Shown here piece after piece: positions 1-5,969 of a stretch of DNA of 14,585 bases. Location of the stretch: assembly GCA_022570975.1 (NCBI GenBank), contig JACZYS010000006.1:1-14585 (forward strand), given 5' to 3'. The notes below the pieces were generated by a model, which had not been told where the DNA came from, ran no database searches, and saw nothing but the letters and a program-made list of their open reading frames with translations. The translations under genes were made by a program, and so were the position numbers. Positions within the stretch are counted from its first letter, which is position 1; every line of letters starts with the position of its first letter. This DNA comes from Candidatus Zixiibacteriota bacterium. Its GTDB lineage: Bacteria; Zixibacteria; MSB-5A5; GN15; FEB-12.

Positions 1-141
1 ATTCGCGATCAGCGCGACATGAACCGCGAGGTGGCGCCGCTCATCAAGCCTGAGGGGGCCGTGGAAATCGACAACTCCGATATGACGATTGAAGCAACGG
101 TGGTGGCGTTTCTGAGTGTCGTTCGTGGTAAAAAAAAGTAA
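1..141 (+). CDS. cmk: Cytidylate kinase, C-terminal fragment (5' part outside window)
   Basis: The first 46 codons are open in frame 1 and end at TAA 139-141. The peptide carries the C-terminal signature of bacterial CMP kinase: a lid-region RDQRDMNREVAPL followed by a segment resembling the family's A-(hydrophobic)-x-(I/L)-D-(S/T/N)-S end with a trailing helix. CMP kinase phosphorylates CMP and dCMP with ATP in the cytoplasm, for nucleotide salvage and CTP supply. The arginines and aspartate in RDxxDxxR belong to the substrate/lid region in characterised homologues. The gene continues upstream of the window. Its composition differs from all downstream genes: about 54% G+C, about two thirds of third positions G or C, and arginine only as CGC/CGT, whereas the downstream genes often use AGA. 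cmk is often followed by ispH or rpsA, but here a gene on the opposite strand ends 9 bp away. The identification is firm for so short a fragment. Confidence 0.88.
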   Translation: MRDQRDMNREVAPLIKPEGAVEIDNSDMTIEATVVAFLSVVRGKKK

Positions 142-162
142 TCATAGTGTTTATTTTTTACC
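127..162. terminator. A/T-rich inverted repeat between convergent gene ends, possible bidirectional terminator
   Basis: GGTAAAAAA at 127-135 pairs with TTTTTTACC at 154-162, a 9-bp perfect stem, with one more A-T pair possible across a mismatch and a loop of roughly 13-18 bases. The left arm encodes the last residues (GKKK) of cytidylate kinase, and the right arm, read on the minus strand, the last residues (GKK) of the convergent gene. Each direction therefore ends in a stem followed by or containing a T tract, as in bidirectional intrinsic terminators. The stem has only two G-C pairs, so it may be too weak, and it could be a by-product of both proteins ending in lysines. Confidence 0.35.
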
Positions 163-798
163 TTGAACTTTTTGCATTTTCTGATAGTCGCAGTTCCTGA
201 AAGCGAGGTTGCGCCACTTGATAGCATCGCCCAAGTTCAGAATTAGTTCGGCAATAATTGTTTTGGCTGAATCGATTAAGTTTGATGTCTTTTCAATAAT
301 TTCATTCTTTCCATTTGGCTGCTCATACTTTGAACCAAAAGTGTAATGCTCCAGTTCTTCACCGGCCATCAGATAAAGACTTTCCACAGCTTTCAATATT
401 TTATTTTCCCCTTCCGGAGGCGGTCTCAAATTTGCAGAGTATGAGCGAAACCCACCCAGTCGCTTATCAACCCCAAGATTATAGACCAGTTTATACAGCC
501 CGTCCATCGCCGAATCAGAATATGACGGCTCCATATAAAGTTCAACACTGTGTGACATTACCAGGGCATAGTCATAGAGTTTGAGCGGTTCAGAGTAAAG
601 GTCGTTAAACGATGTCAAGCGGTAGGGGATATCAAGCGGAAACCTGTTCCAGTATCCTTTTGGATTATAGCCTAAATCATCCCGGGTAAATCCGACTTCT
701 GAAAGAATTTTCTTGAGAATATCCTCACTTTCAGCGGCAGCAGAAACCGGATTGAAAAAGAAAATTATGGAGAAAGACAAAATGATGACATTTGACAT
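151..798 (-). CDS. Secreted protein of unknown function (215 aa)
   Basis: I do not recognise the family. The start ATG (796-798) follows AAAGGAATTC at 803-812, a good ribosome binding site, and an in-frame TAA lies a few codons upstream, so the start is secure. Residues 1-22 form a hydrophobic signal-like segment ending NPVSAAAES, with likely cleavage after VSA or AAA; the n-region unusually has no lysine or arginine. There is no lipobox cysteine. The mature part is about 190 residues, polar and probably largely helical, with a conserved-looking stretch LGGFRSYSANLRPPPEGEN near residues 113-131 and a lysine-rich tail. It should be exported to the periplasm or beyond. It is convergent with cmk and divergent from the TolB-like lipoprotein gene, and is probably monocistronic. 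It might be a shortened copy of a longer family because it stops right at the cmk junction; this is only a guess. Confidence 0.75.
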   Translation of the reverse strand: MSNVIILSFSIIFFFNPVSAAAESEDILKKILSEVGFTRDDLGYNPKGYWNRFPLDIPYRLTSFNDLYSEPLKLYDYALVMSHSVELYMEPSYSDSAMDGLYKLVYNLGVDKRLGGFRSYSANLRPPPEGENKILKAVESLYLMAGEELEHYTFGSKYEQPNGKNEIIEKTSNLIDSAKTIIAELILNLGDAIKWRNLAFRNCDYQKMQKVQGKK

Positions 799-871
799 AA
801 CCGAATTCCTTTATCTTATGGGCCTAATCAAAGTTCAATTTTAGGTTGCCATCATAAATTTACGAAGTTTA

Positions 872-891
872 TTGACCGATGACATTATAAA
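872..891 (+). promoter_or_regulatory. Weak promoter-like elements upstream of the TolB-like lipoprotein gene
   Basis: The 114-bp divergent gap 799-912 contains TTGACC at 872-877 and TATAAA at 886-891, and also the A/T inverted repeat TATAA (886-890) / TTATA (899-903). TATAAA would place the transcript start near 898, just before the AGAGGT ribosome site at 903-908. TTGACC is only 8 bp from TATAAA, too close to act with it as a normal sigma-70 -35/-10 pair. The elements are visible, but the promoter assignment is tentative. Confidence 0.25.
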
Positions 892-912
892 ATTGAAATT
901 ATAGAGGTATAA

Positions 913-1983
913 ATGAGATATTTTAACGTTTTATTCATCACCGCTCTCTTAATAACTGGTTGTATTAGGAAAATTGAAAATAAGAAGACGAATAAGATTG
1001 CAGCAACGGTAATGGCCACAATTTATGAAGGAGAAAGCCATCTCCGGAATATCCGCCAGTTAACTTTTGGTGGTCAGAACGCCGAAGCATATTTTTCTTA
1101 TGATGGCTCGGAACTCATTTTTCAAGCAACCACAGCAGGCATGGAGTGTGACGCCATATACAGAATGAATGCCGATGGTTCAGACTTAAAACAGATCTCT
1201 TCCGGGAACGGCGTAACCTCCTGCTCTTATATCTCACCTGATAATTCATCGGTCATTTATGCTTCCACCCACCTTGGCGGAGAAAAGTGCCCGCCCAGAC
1301 CGGATATGTCCAAGGGATATGTCTGGCCGCTCTACAAAGAGTATGATATTTTTAAAGCAAATGCCGATGGCTCAAATGTTATCCGGCTTACCGATAACGA
1401 AGGGTATGATGCCGAAGCTGTATATTCGCCTGCCGGAGACAAAATTATTTTTACTTCACTGAGAAATGGGGATTTGGATCTGTACATTATGAATCCGGAC
1501 GGCTCTGGTGTGGAGCAGATTACTGACCAGGCGGGATATGACGGCGGTGCCTTTTTTTCCTATGATGCCCGGTGGATTGTCTGGCGCGCTTCAAGACCGA
1601 AAGGTGACGAACTGAAAAGCTATCGGGAACTTCTCAAAGATAATTTGATAAGACCGGGGAAACTTGAAATTTATGTCATGAATTTGAAAGAGAAAAAACC
1701 AATCCAGCTGACCAACAACGGCAAAGCTAACTTTGCACCATATTTTCATCCGGACGGAAGACATATAATTTATGCATCAAACATGAACGACCCCAAAGGA
1801 CGCAATTTTGATCTCTTCCTGATTGAAATTGAAAATAAAGAAATTGAACAGATTACTTTTAGCAAAACCTTTGATGGTTTCCCCATGTTTACACATGACG
1901 GCAAGAAACTGGTTTTTGCCTCCAACCGAGACAACAAAGTGCGCGGTGAGACAAATATCTTTATCGCCGACTGGGTCTGGTAG
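913..1983 (+). CDS. TolB-like PD40 beta-propeller lipoprotein
   Basis: The 356-residue protein starts at an ATG preceded by AGAGGT (903-908). Residues 1-17 are a lipoprotein signal with lipobox LITGC, so Cys17 is the probable acylation site and the mature protein is membrane-anchored in the envelope. The rest is six PD40/TolB-type blades, each with a (Y/F/M)-(S/H/T)-x-(D/A)-(G/N)-x-x-(I/L)-(I/V)-(F/Y/W) core, at about residues 57-71, 104-118, 167-182, 209-226, 272-289 and 321-337. The usual partner strands with NADGS or NPDGS occur between several of them. That blade number fits a complete TolB-like propeller. Blade 2 has an insertion with CPPRPD and KGYVWPLYKEYDIF (about 126-147), which I recall from related envelope PD40 proteins. 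There is no TolB N-terminal alpha/beta domain and no pal or tolA gene nearby, so this is not classical TolB; a protein-binding or carbohydrate-related scaffold is likelier. No catalytic residues are recognisable, so it is not a prolyl oligopeptidase-type peptidase. Confidence 0.85.
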   Translation: MRYFNVLFITALLITGCIRKIENKKTNKIAATVMATIYEGESHLRNIRQLTFGGQNAEAYFSYDGSELIFQATTAGMECDAIYRMNADGSDLKQISSGNGVTSCSYISPDNSSVIYASTHLGGEKCPPRPDMSKGYVWPLYKEYDIFKANADGSNVIRLTDNEGYDAEAVYSPAGDKIIFTSLRNGDLDLYIMNPDGSGVEQITDQAGYDGGAFFSYDARWIVWRASRPKGDELKSYRELLKDNLIRPGKLEIYVMNLKEKKPIQLTNNGKANFAPYFHPDGRHIIYASNMNDPKGRNFDLFLIEIENKEIEQITFSKTFDGFPMFTHDGKKLVFASNRDNKVRGETNIFIADWVW

Positions 1984-2028
1984 CAGTAAACCGGCCGATA
2001 ATAAAAATATTAACATCAAGCAATGCAA

Positions 2029-2045
2029 CAGCTTACAGGAAGCTG
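2029..2045. repeat. Inverted repeat CAGCTT-N5-AAGCTG upstream of the tetR-type gene
   Basis: CAGCTT (2029-2034) and AAGCTG (2040-2045) are perfect inverted arms around ACAGG. The repeat lies 46 bp after the lipoprotein stop codon, 22 bp before a TTGACC box and about 83 bp before the regulator start. It could be a TetR-type operator or a weak terminator stem for the upstream gene. No T tract follows it on either strand, which favours the operator reading slightly. Confidence 0.35.
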
Positions 2046-2067
2046 AGAAATAAATGGAACAAAATAC

Positions 2068-2096
2068 TTGACCAATCGTTCTTAAATAAGTAAATG
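2068..2096 (+). promoter_or_regulatory. Candidate promoter of the regulator-exporter operon
   Basis: TTGACC (2068-2073) matches five of six bases of a sigma-70 -35 box. With a 17-bp spacer the -10 position reads TAAATG (2091-2096), which is a poor match. A small inverted repeat, TTCTT (2079-2083) and AAGAA (2097-2101), brackets the -10 position and could be part of an autoregulatory operator. The -35 is reasonable and the -10 weak. Confidence 0.3.
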
Positions 2097-2127
2097 AAGA
2101 ATTCAATGACTAAAACAGGAGAAGAAA

Positions 2128-2706
2128 TTGCCAAGACCAAAAGAATTTGACCCGGATATTGCCCTTGAAAAGGCAATGAAACTGTTCTGGGAAAAAGGGT
2201 ATAAGGCCTCATCAATGACTGACCTGGTAGAGCACACCGGAGTACACCGGGGAAGTTTGTATGAAACTTTTGGAAACAAGCATGACATTTTTCTGGCGGC
2301 CTTAAAAAAATATGGAGAGTGCAAAGAAGAGGAGTTAAAATTTTTGGAAGATGCTGAGTCTCCTTTAGCTGCATTGAGAATGTTCTTCGTGGGTGCCAAA
2401 GAACGAATCAAATCCGGGGAGATGGCCTGCGGCTGTATGGCTGTTAACAGTGCTACTGAGATTTTTGGAGATGATAAATCGGCTCATCTGATTATTAATT
2501 TTATTATGGAAAAAGCAGAAGGCGTCCTATACAAAGCTCTGCTAAAAGCAAGAGAAAAAGGTGAACTAAATCCGAAAAAAGATCCAAGAAAATTATCTCA
2601 TTATATTGCTACACTCATGACCGGTCTGATGGTCTTGGTTAAAACCAATCCCCATCATGAAAGAATCGATAATGTCATTGATCATATACTGGATGAATTA
2701 AAATAA
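2128..2706 (+). CDS. TetR/AcrR-family transcriptional regulator
   Basis: The protein has 192 residues. The start is a TTG with AGGAG at 2117-2121 placed 6 bp upstream; upstream ATGs (2094, 2106) are out of frame. Residues about 8-55 form the TetR DNA-binding domain: a helix with ALEKAMKLFWEKGY, then the helix-turn-helix SMTDLVEHTGVHRGSLYETFGNKHDIF, close to the family consensus. The C-terminal helical ligand/dimerisation domain contains CGCMAVNSATE (101-111), resembling the GC(L)xxNxxxE motif of the TetR subgroup around NemR/YxaF. Members repress adjacent efflux or detoxification genes until a ligand binds. It lies first in a same-strand series with the exporter gene 36 bp downstream, so it probably controls its own operon. 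Cys65, Cys101 and Cys103 are possible redox or electrophile sensors, but nothing here proves it. Ligand unknown. Confidence 0.9.
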   Translation: MPRPKEFDPDIALEKAMKLFWEKGYKASSMTDLVEHTGVHRGSLYETFGNKHDIFLAALKKYGECKEEELKFLEDAESPLAALRMFFVGAKERIKSGEMACGCMAVNSATEIFGDDKSAHLIINFIMEKAEGVLYKALLKAREKGELNPKKDPRKLSHYIATLMTGLMVLVKTNPHHERIDNVIDHILDELK

Positions 2707-2730
2707 TATTTGAACATAAACAGAAAACGA

Positions 2731-2736
2731 AAGGAA
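2731..2736 (+). promoter_or_regulatory. Ribosome binding site that fixes the exporter start at TTG 2743
   Basis: AAGGAA at 2731-2736 lies 6 bp before TTG 2743. The longer in-frame alternative, TTG 2710, is preceded only by an A/T-rich stretch without a Shine-Dalgarno match and would add an 11-residue, basic and polar extension. Confidence 0.6.
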
Positions 2737-2742
2737 CCAAGA

Positions 2743-5112
2743 TTGAACAACGGTAAATCCCCCAACGGCAAAATTGCAAATTATACAAGAGGTCTAATTA
2801 AATGGCGATGGCTGGTTATAGTGGCAACTCTTGCCTTCACTTTTCTTGCTGCCTCCGGTGCCCAGCACCTGACATTTTTCTCCGGTTACAGAATTTGGTT
2901 TGCGCCGGACAATCCCCAGCTTCAGGCTTTTGAGCAAGTTGAAAACACATATACCAAAAATGATAATGTTCTTTTTGGGTTGGTGCCAAAAAATGGACAG
3001 GTCTTTACCACTGAGAGCATTAAAGCAATAGGTGAACTGACAGAAAAAGCGTGGCAGATACCGTATGCTATCAGAGTTGATGGTATCACCAACTTCCAGT
3101 ACTCTACCGCCGAAGAAGACGATCTCTGGGTGCGTGACTTAATCTCTGACGATATTGCATCTGACGATGTGCTTCTTGGAGAAACGAAATCAATTGCCTT
3201 AGTTCAGCCGGCTTTGAAAAATAGGTTGATTAATGAGCAAACGAAAATGACCGGAATAAACGTTACTCTCCAATTGCCAGCTGACATAACTGAGGCCATA
3301 CCAGAGGTAGCCCGGTTTGTAAGGGAGTTGAGAGATGAAATAGAGGCAAAATATCCCGGAACAGAAATATACATGACCGGAATGGCCATGCTCAACAACG
3401 CTTTTGCAGAAGTTGGTACGGCCGACACAACAACATTAATCCCGCTAATGTACCTGCTAATGCTTATCATTATGTTTATCGCCCTTCGCTCGGTAACAGG
3501 CACGCTTACCACTCTTTTGGTTATGACCTTTTCAATGGCAGTTGCCATGGGAATTGGCGGATGGTTTGGGGTTCAACTTACACCAATGTCACTTGCCGCA
3601 CCTACAATCATAATGACCCTGGCAATAGCTGACTGCATTCATATAATAATGACAGTTTTGACCGAGTATTCAAACGGCAGAAACAAAAACGAAGCAATCG
3701 TAGAAAGTATGCGTGTAAATTTTCTTCCGGTATTTTTGACCTCGGTAACTACCTCCATCGGTTTCTTGAGTTTAAATTTTGTAAAGGTTCCGCCAATTAA
3801 TCACCTTGGTAATTTGACTGCCGTGGGTGTTATTGCCGCATTATTATTCTCTGTATTCTTTTTGCCGGCACTTCTTTCCATACTTCCTCTTAGGATAAGA
3901 AAAAAATCTTTTGCCCAGGCCGGAATTTGCAAGAATTTTTCTGATATGGTTATCAACAACAAGTCAAAAGCTTTATGGGGTTCAATTGCGGTCGTTGTAA
4001 TAATGTCATCACTCATACCTCTTAATGAACTCAATGACCGCTTCACCGAATATTTTGATGAGACAATTACCTTTAGGACAGACAATGATTATATATCGGA
4101 TAACCTTACCAGTGCTTACCAGATTGAGTTTTCTCTTTCAGCGGGAGAAAGCGGAGCGATAGCAGAACCGATATACTTGAGCCAGGTAGAAAAATTTGTA
4201 GACTGGATTAGCAAGCAGGAAAAAATTACTTACGTATCATCGATTATTGATGTCATGAAACGGCTTAACATGAACATGCACGGGGATGACTCCGCATATT
4301 ATAAAATCCCTGACTCAAGAGAGCTTGGGGCACAATATCTCTTACTTTATGAAATGTCTCTTCCTTATGGACTGGACTTGAACAACCAGATAAATATTGA
4401 TAAGTCATCAACGAGAGTATCAATCGTTTTGGACGGGGCTACATCGGCCCGTGATATAAGAAATATCTCTGCAATTGCAGAGGCCTGGTTAAGAGACAAC
4501 ACTCCTAAAGAGATGCATTCGGCGGCCTCGAGTCCGGCCGTAATGTTTGCCAATATTTCTGAGATTGCCCTGATTAATATGCTCGCCGGAACTACTGTTG
4601 CACTGATTTTTATCTCTGGCATTCTGATGTTTGCCTTAAGAACTATTAAAATCGGCTTATATTCTCTGATTCCAAATCTGGTTCCTATTGCAGTTGGGTT
4701 TGGTATCTGGGGGATTATCAGTGGTGAGATTAATATGGGCATGGCTCCAGTTATTGGTATGACCCTGGGAATTGTTGTCGATGACACCATTCATTTCTTG
4801 AGCAAATACTTAAGAGGACGTAGAGAAGAATTAATGAGCAGCGAAGATGCAATCAGGTATGCTTTTAAAACGGTCGGGCCGGCTCTGGTTTCCACAACGG
4901 TGATTCTCACTGCCGGTTTTGCAGTCCTGGCCACTTCCGCTTTTAGATTGAATGCTGATATGGCTTTGATGACTGCTATAACAATTACAATCGCCTTGAT
5001 TGCAGATTTTATCCTGCTTCCGGCACTCTTGCTTCACATAGATAATAAACCCGCAGAAGAGGCTTATAAAATTAACATTATAGACAAGAAACAACTTGCA
5101 ACTGTGAGCTAA
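2743..5112 (+). CDS. RND-superfamily exporter (MMPL family, COG1033 type)
   Basis: This 789-residue inner-membrane protein has the duplicated 12-helix RND layout. A first membrane helix (about 21-42) is followed by a periplasmic loop (to about 229) and helices 2-6 (about 230-380). A seventh helix (about 410-427) is followed by a second periplasmic loop and helices 8-12 (about 608-765). The proton-relay positions are visible in both halves: IADCIH with Asp297 and His300 in TM4, and VVDDTIH with Asp680, Asp681 and His684 in TM10. Each is followed by the conserved soluble stretch and the TSxTTSIGF or STTVILTAGF helix. Known relatives use the proton-motive force to extract lipids or other hydrophobic molecules from the inner membrane. 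Two loops and about 790 residues fit the MMPL/HAE-4-like group rather than the roughly 1,000-residue AcrB type, and no membrane-fusion-protein gene is present. The LolA-like gene next to it suggests hand-over to a periplasmic carrier. Start at TTG 2743 is preferred. Substrate not inferable. Confidence 0.9.
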   Translation: MNNGKSPNGKIANYTRGLIKWRWLVIVATLAFTFLAASGAQHLTFFSGYRIWFAPDNPQLQAFEQVENTYTKNDNVLFGLVPKNGQVFTTESIKAIGELTEKAWQIPYAIRVDGITNFQYSTAEEDDLWVRDLISDDIASDDVLLGETKSIALVQPALKNRLINEQTKMTGINVTLQLPADITEAIPEVARFVRELRDEIEAKYPGTEIYMTGMAMLNNAFAEVGTADTTTLIPLMYLLMLIIMFIALRSVTGTLTTLLVMTFSMAVAMGIGGWFGVQLTPMSLAAPTIIMTLAIADCIHIIMTVLTEYSNGRNKNEAIVESMRVNFLPVFLTSVTTSIGFLSLNFVKVPPINHLGNLTAVGVIAALLFSVFFLPALLSILPLRIRKKSFAQAGICKNFSDMVINNKSKALWGSIAVVVIMSSLIPLNELNDRFTEYFDETITFRTDNDYISDNLTSAYQIEFSLSAGESGAIAEPIYLSQVEKFVDWISKQEKITYVSSIIDVMKRLNMNMHGDDSAYYKIPDSRELGAQYLLLYEMSLPYGLDLNNQINIDKSSTRVSIVLDGATSARDIRNISAIAEAWLRDNTPKEMHSAASSPAVMFANISEIALINMLAGTTVALIFISGILMFALRTIKIGLYSLIPNLVPIAVGFGIWGIISGEINMGMAPVIGMTLGIVVDDTIHFLSKYLRGRREELMSSEDAIRYAFKTVGPALVSTTVILTAGFAVLATSAFRLNADMALMTAITITIALIADFILLPALLLHIDNKPAEEAYKINIIDKKQLATVS

Positions 5113-5140
5113 AAAAACTAAAAAAATAGAAAGAAATAAA

Positions 5141-5968
5141 ATGAAAGATATTACGGAAACAATATCCAACCGCAGTCCCCTTATTATAAAGGCATCCTTT
5201 ATTGCCCTCCTCTTCATTTTAGCAATGACTTCAAAGGGGTCAGGCCAGACACCCCAGGCGAGAGGACTTGAAATTGCAATAGAAATGGACAAAAGAGATT
5301 CCGGATTTGCTGACATGAAAGCAAATATGAAAATGATTCTCAGAAACCGTCAGGGGGAAGAGAGCATAAGAGAGATGAAACTTATCAGCCTTGAAGTTGA
5401 CGGCGATGGTGACAAGAGTCTGACTACTTTTGATACACCCCGCGATGTCAAAGGAACTTCGTTTCTGTCACACACCCATGTAATAGGTCCGGATGACCAG
5501 TGGTTATATCTTCCGGCTTTAAAAAGGGTCAAGCGGATATCATCCAACAATAAATCCGGACCGTTTATGGGGAGCGAATTTGCTTTTGAAGATTTGACTT
5601 CTCCTGAAGTTGAAAAGTACTCTTATAAATATATAAAAGATGACAGTGCCAACGGTGTGCTCTGTTTTTTAGTGGAGAGATATCCGGTTGACAAGAAATC
5701 CGGTTACAAAAGGCAAGTTGTCTGGATTGACCAACAAGAGTACCGTCCTCAGAAAATTGATTTCTATGACCGCAAGAATTCTCTCCTGAAGACACTGGTA
5801 TTTTCAGATTACGAACAGTATCTTTCCAAATTCTGGAGAGCAGGTATTATGAATATGAAAAACCATCAGACCGGCAAAAGTACTTTGCTTGAGTGGAATG
5901 AAATAGTTTTTGGAAACGGACTTAATGACCGGGACTTTGACAAAAAAGCTCTCAAGCGCAGTCGCTAA
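5141..5968 (+). CDS. LolA-like outer-membrane lipoprotein-sorting family protein
   Basis: This 275-residue periplasmic protein has an N-terminal hydrophobic segment at about 12-30 acting as an export signal, probably cleaved around 35-40; there is no lipobox. The mature part matches the LolA-like family (COG2834/PF17131 type) that accompanies RND exporters. The hallmark stretch is at about 119-152: DQWLYLPALKRVKRI, then KSGPFMGSEFAFEDL, followed by VEKYSYKY and by VVWIDQQEYRPQKIDFYD. In this fold a half-barrel closes over acyl chains, so the protein probably ferries a lipid or lipoprotein from the upstream exporter to the outer membrane. It is not the general LolA, which is about 200 residues and lacks this signature. 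The gene starts 28 bp after the exporter stop with only an A-rich leader (AGAAAGAA) and no strong Shine-Dalgarno. Its stop is one base from the next start, indicating translational coupling. Cargo unknown. Confidence 0.87.
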   Translation: MKDITETISNRSPLIIKASFIALLFILAMTSKGSGQTPQARGLEIAIEMDKRDSGFADMKANMKMILRNRQGEESIREMKLISLEVDGDGDKSLTTFDTPRDVKGTSFLSHTHVIGPDDQWLYLPALKRVKRISSNNKSGPFMGSEFAFEDLTSPEVEKYSYKYIKDDSANGVLCFLVERYPVDKKSGYKRQVVWIDQQEYRPQKIDFYDRKNSLLKTLVFSDYEQYLSKFWRAGIMNMKNHQTGKSTLLEWNEIVFGNGLNDRDFDKKALKRSR

Positions 5969-5969
5969 T

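Noticed and set aside
9..227. Minus-strand open frame across the cmk end
   Set aside because: It is antisense to a clear cytidylate kinase C-terminus and overlaps the secreted protein gene; no family features.
913..1983. Peptidase (prolyl-oligopeptidase/DPP4 type) reading of the propeller protein
   Set aside because: The protein ends with the sixth blade and has no alpha/beta-hydrolase domain or catalytic serine motif.
2710..2742. Longer N-terminus for the RND exporter from TTG 2710
   Set aside because: It has no ribosome binding site, whereas TTG 2743 has AAGGAA at the right distance, and the extension is basic, polar and unlike the family start.
4365..4790. 141-codon minus-strand open frame within the exporter
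   Set aside because: It is a hydrophobic shadow of the transmembrane-coding region on the other strand, without its own start signals.
5910..5969. Upstream TTG start for the outer-membrane barrel gene
   Set aside because: It would overlap the LolA-like gene by about 60 bp and bury the signal peptide behind 20 residues; ATG 5970 gives a normal signal peptide.
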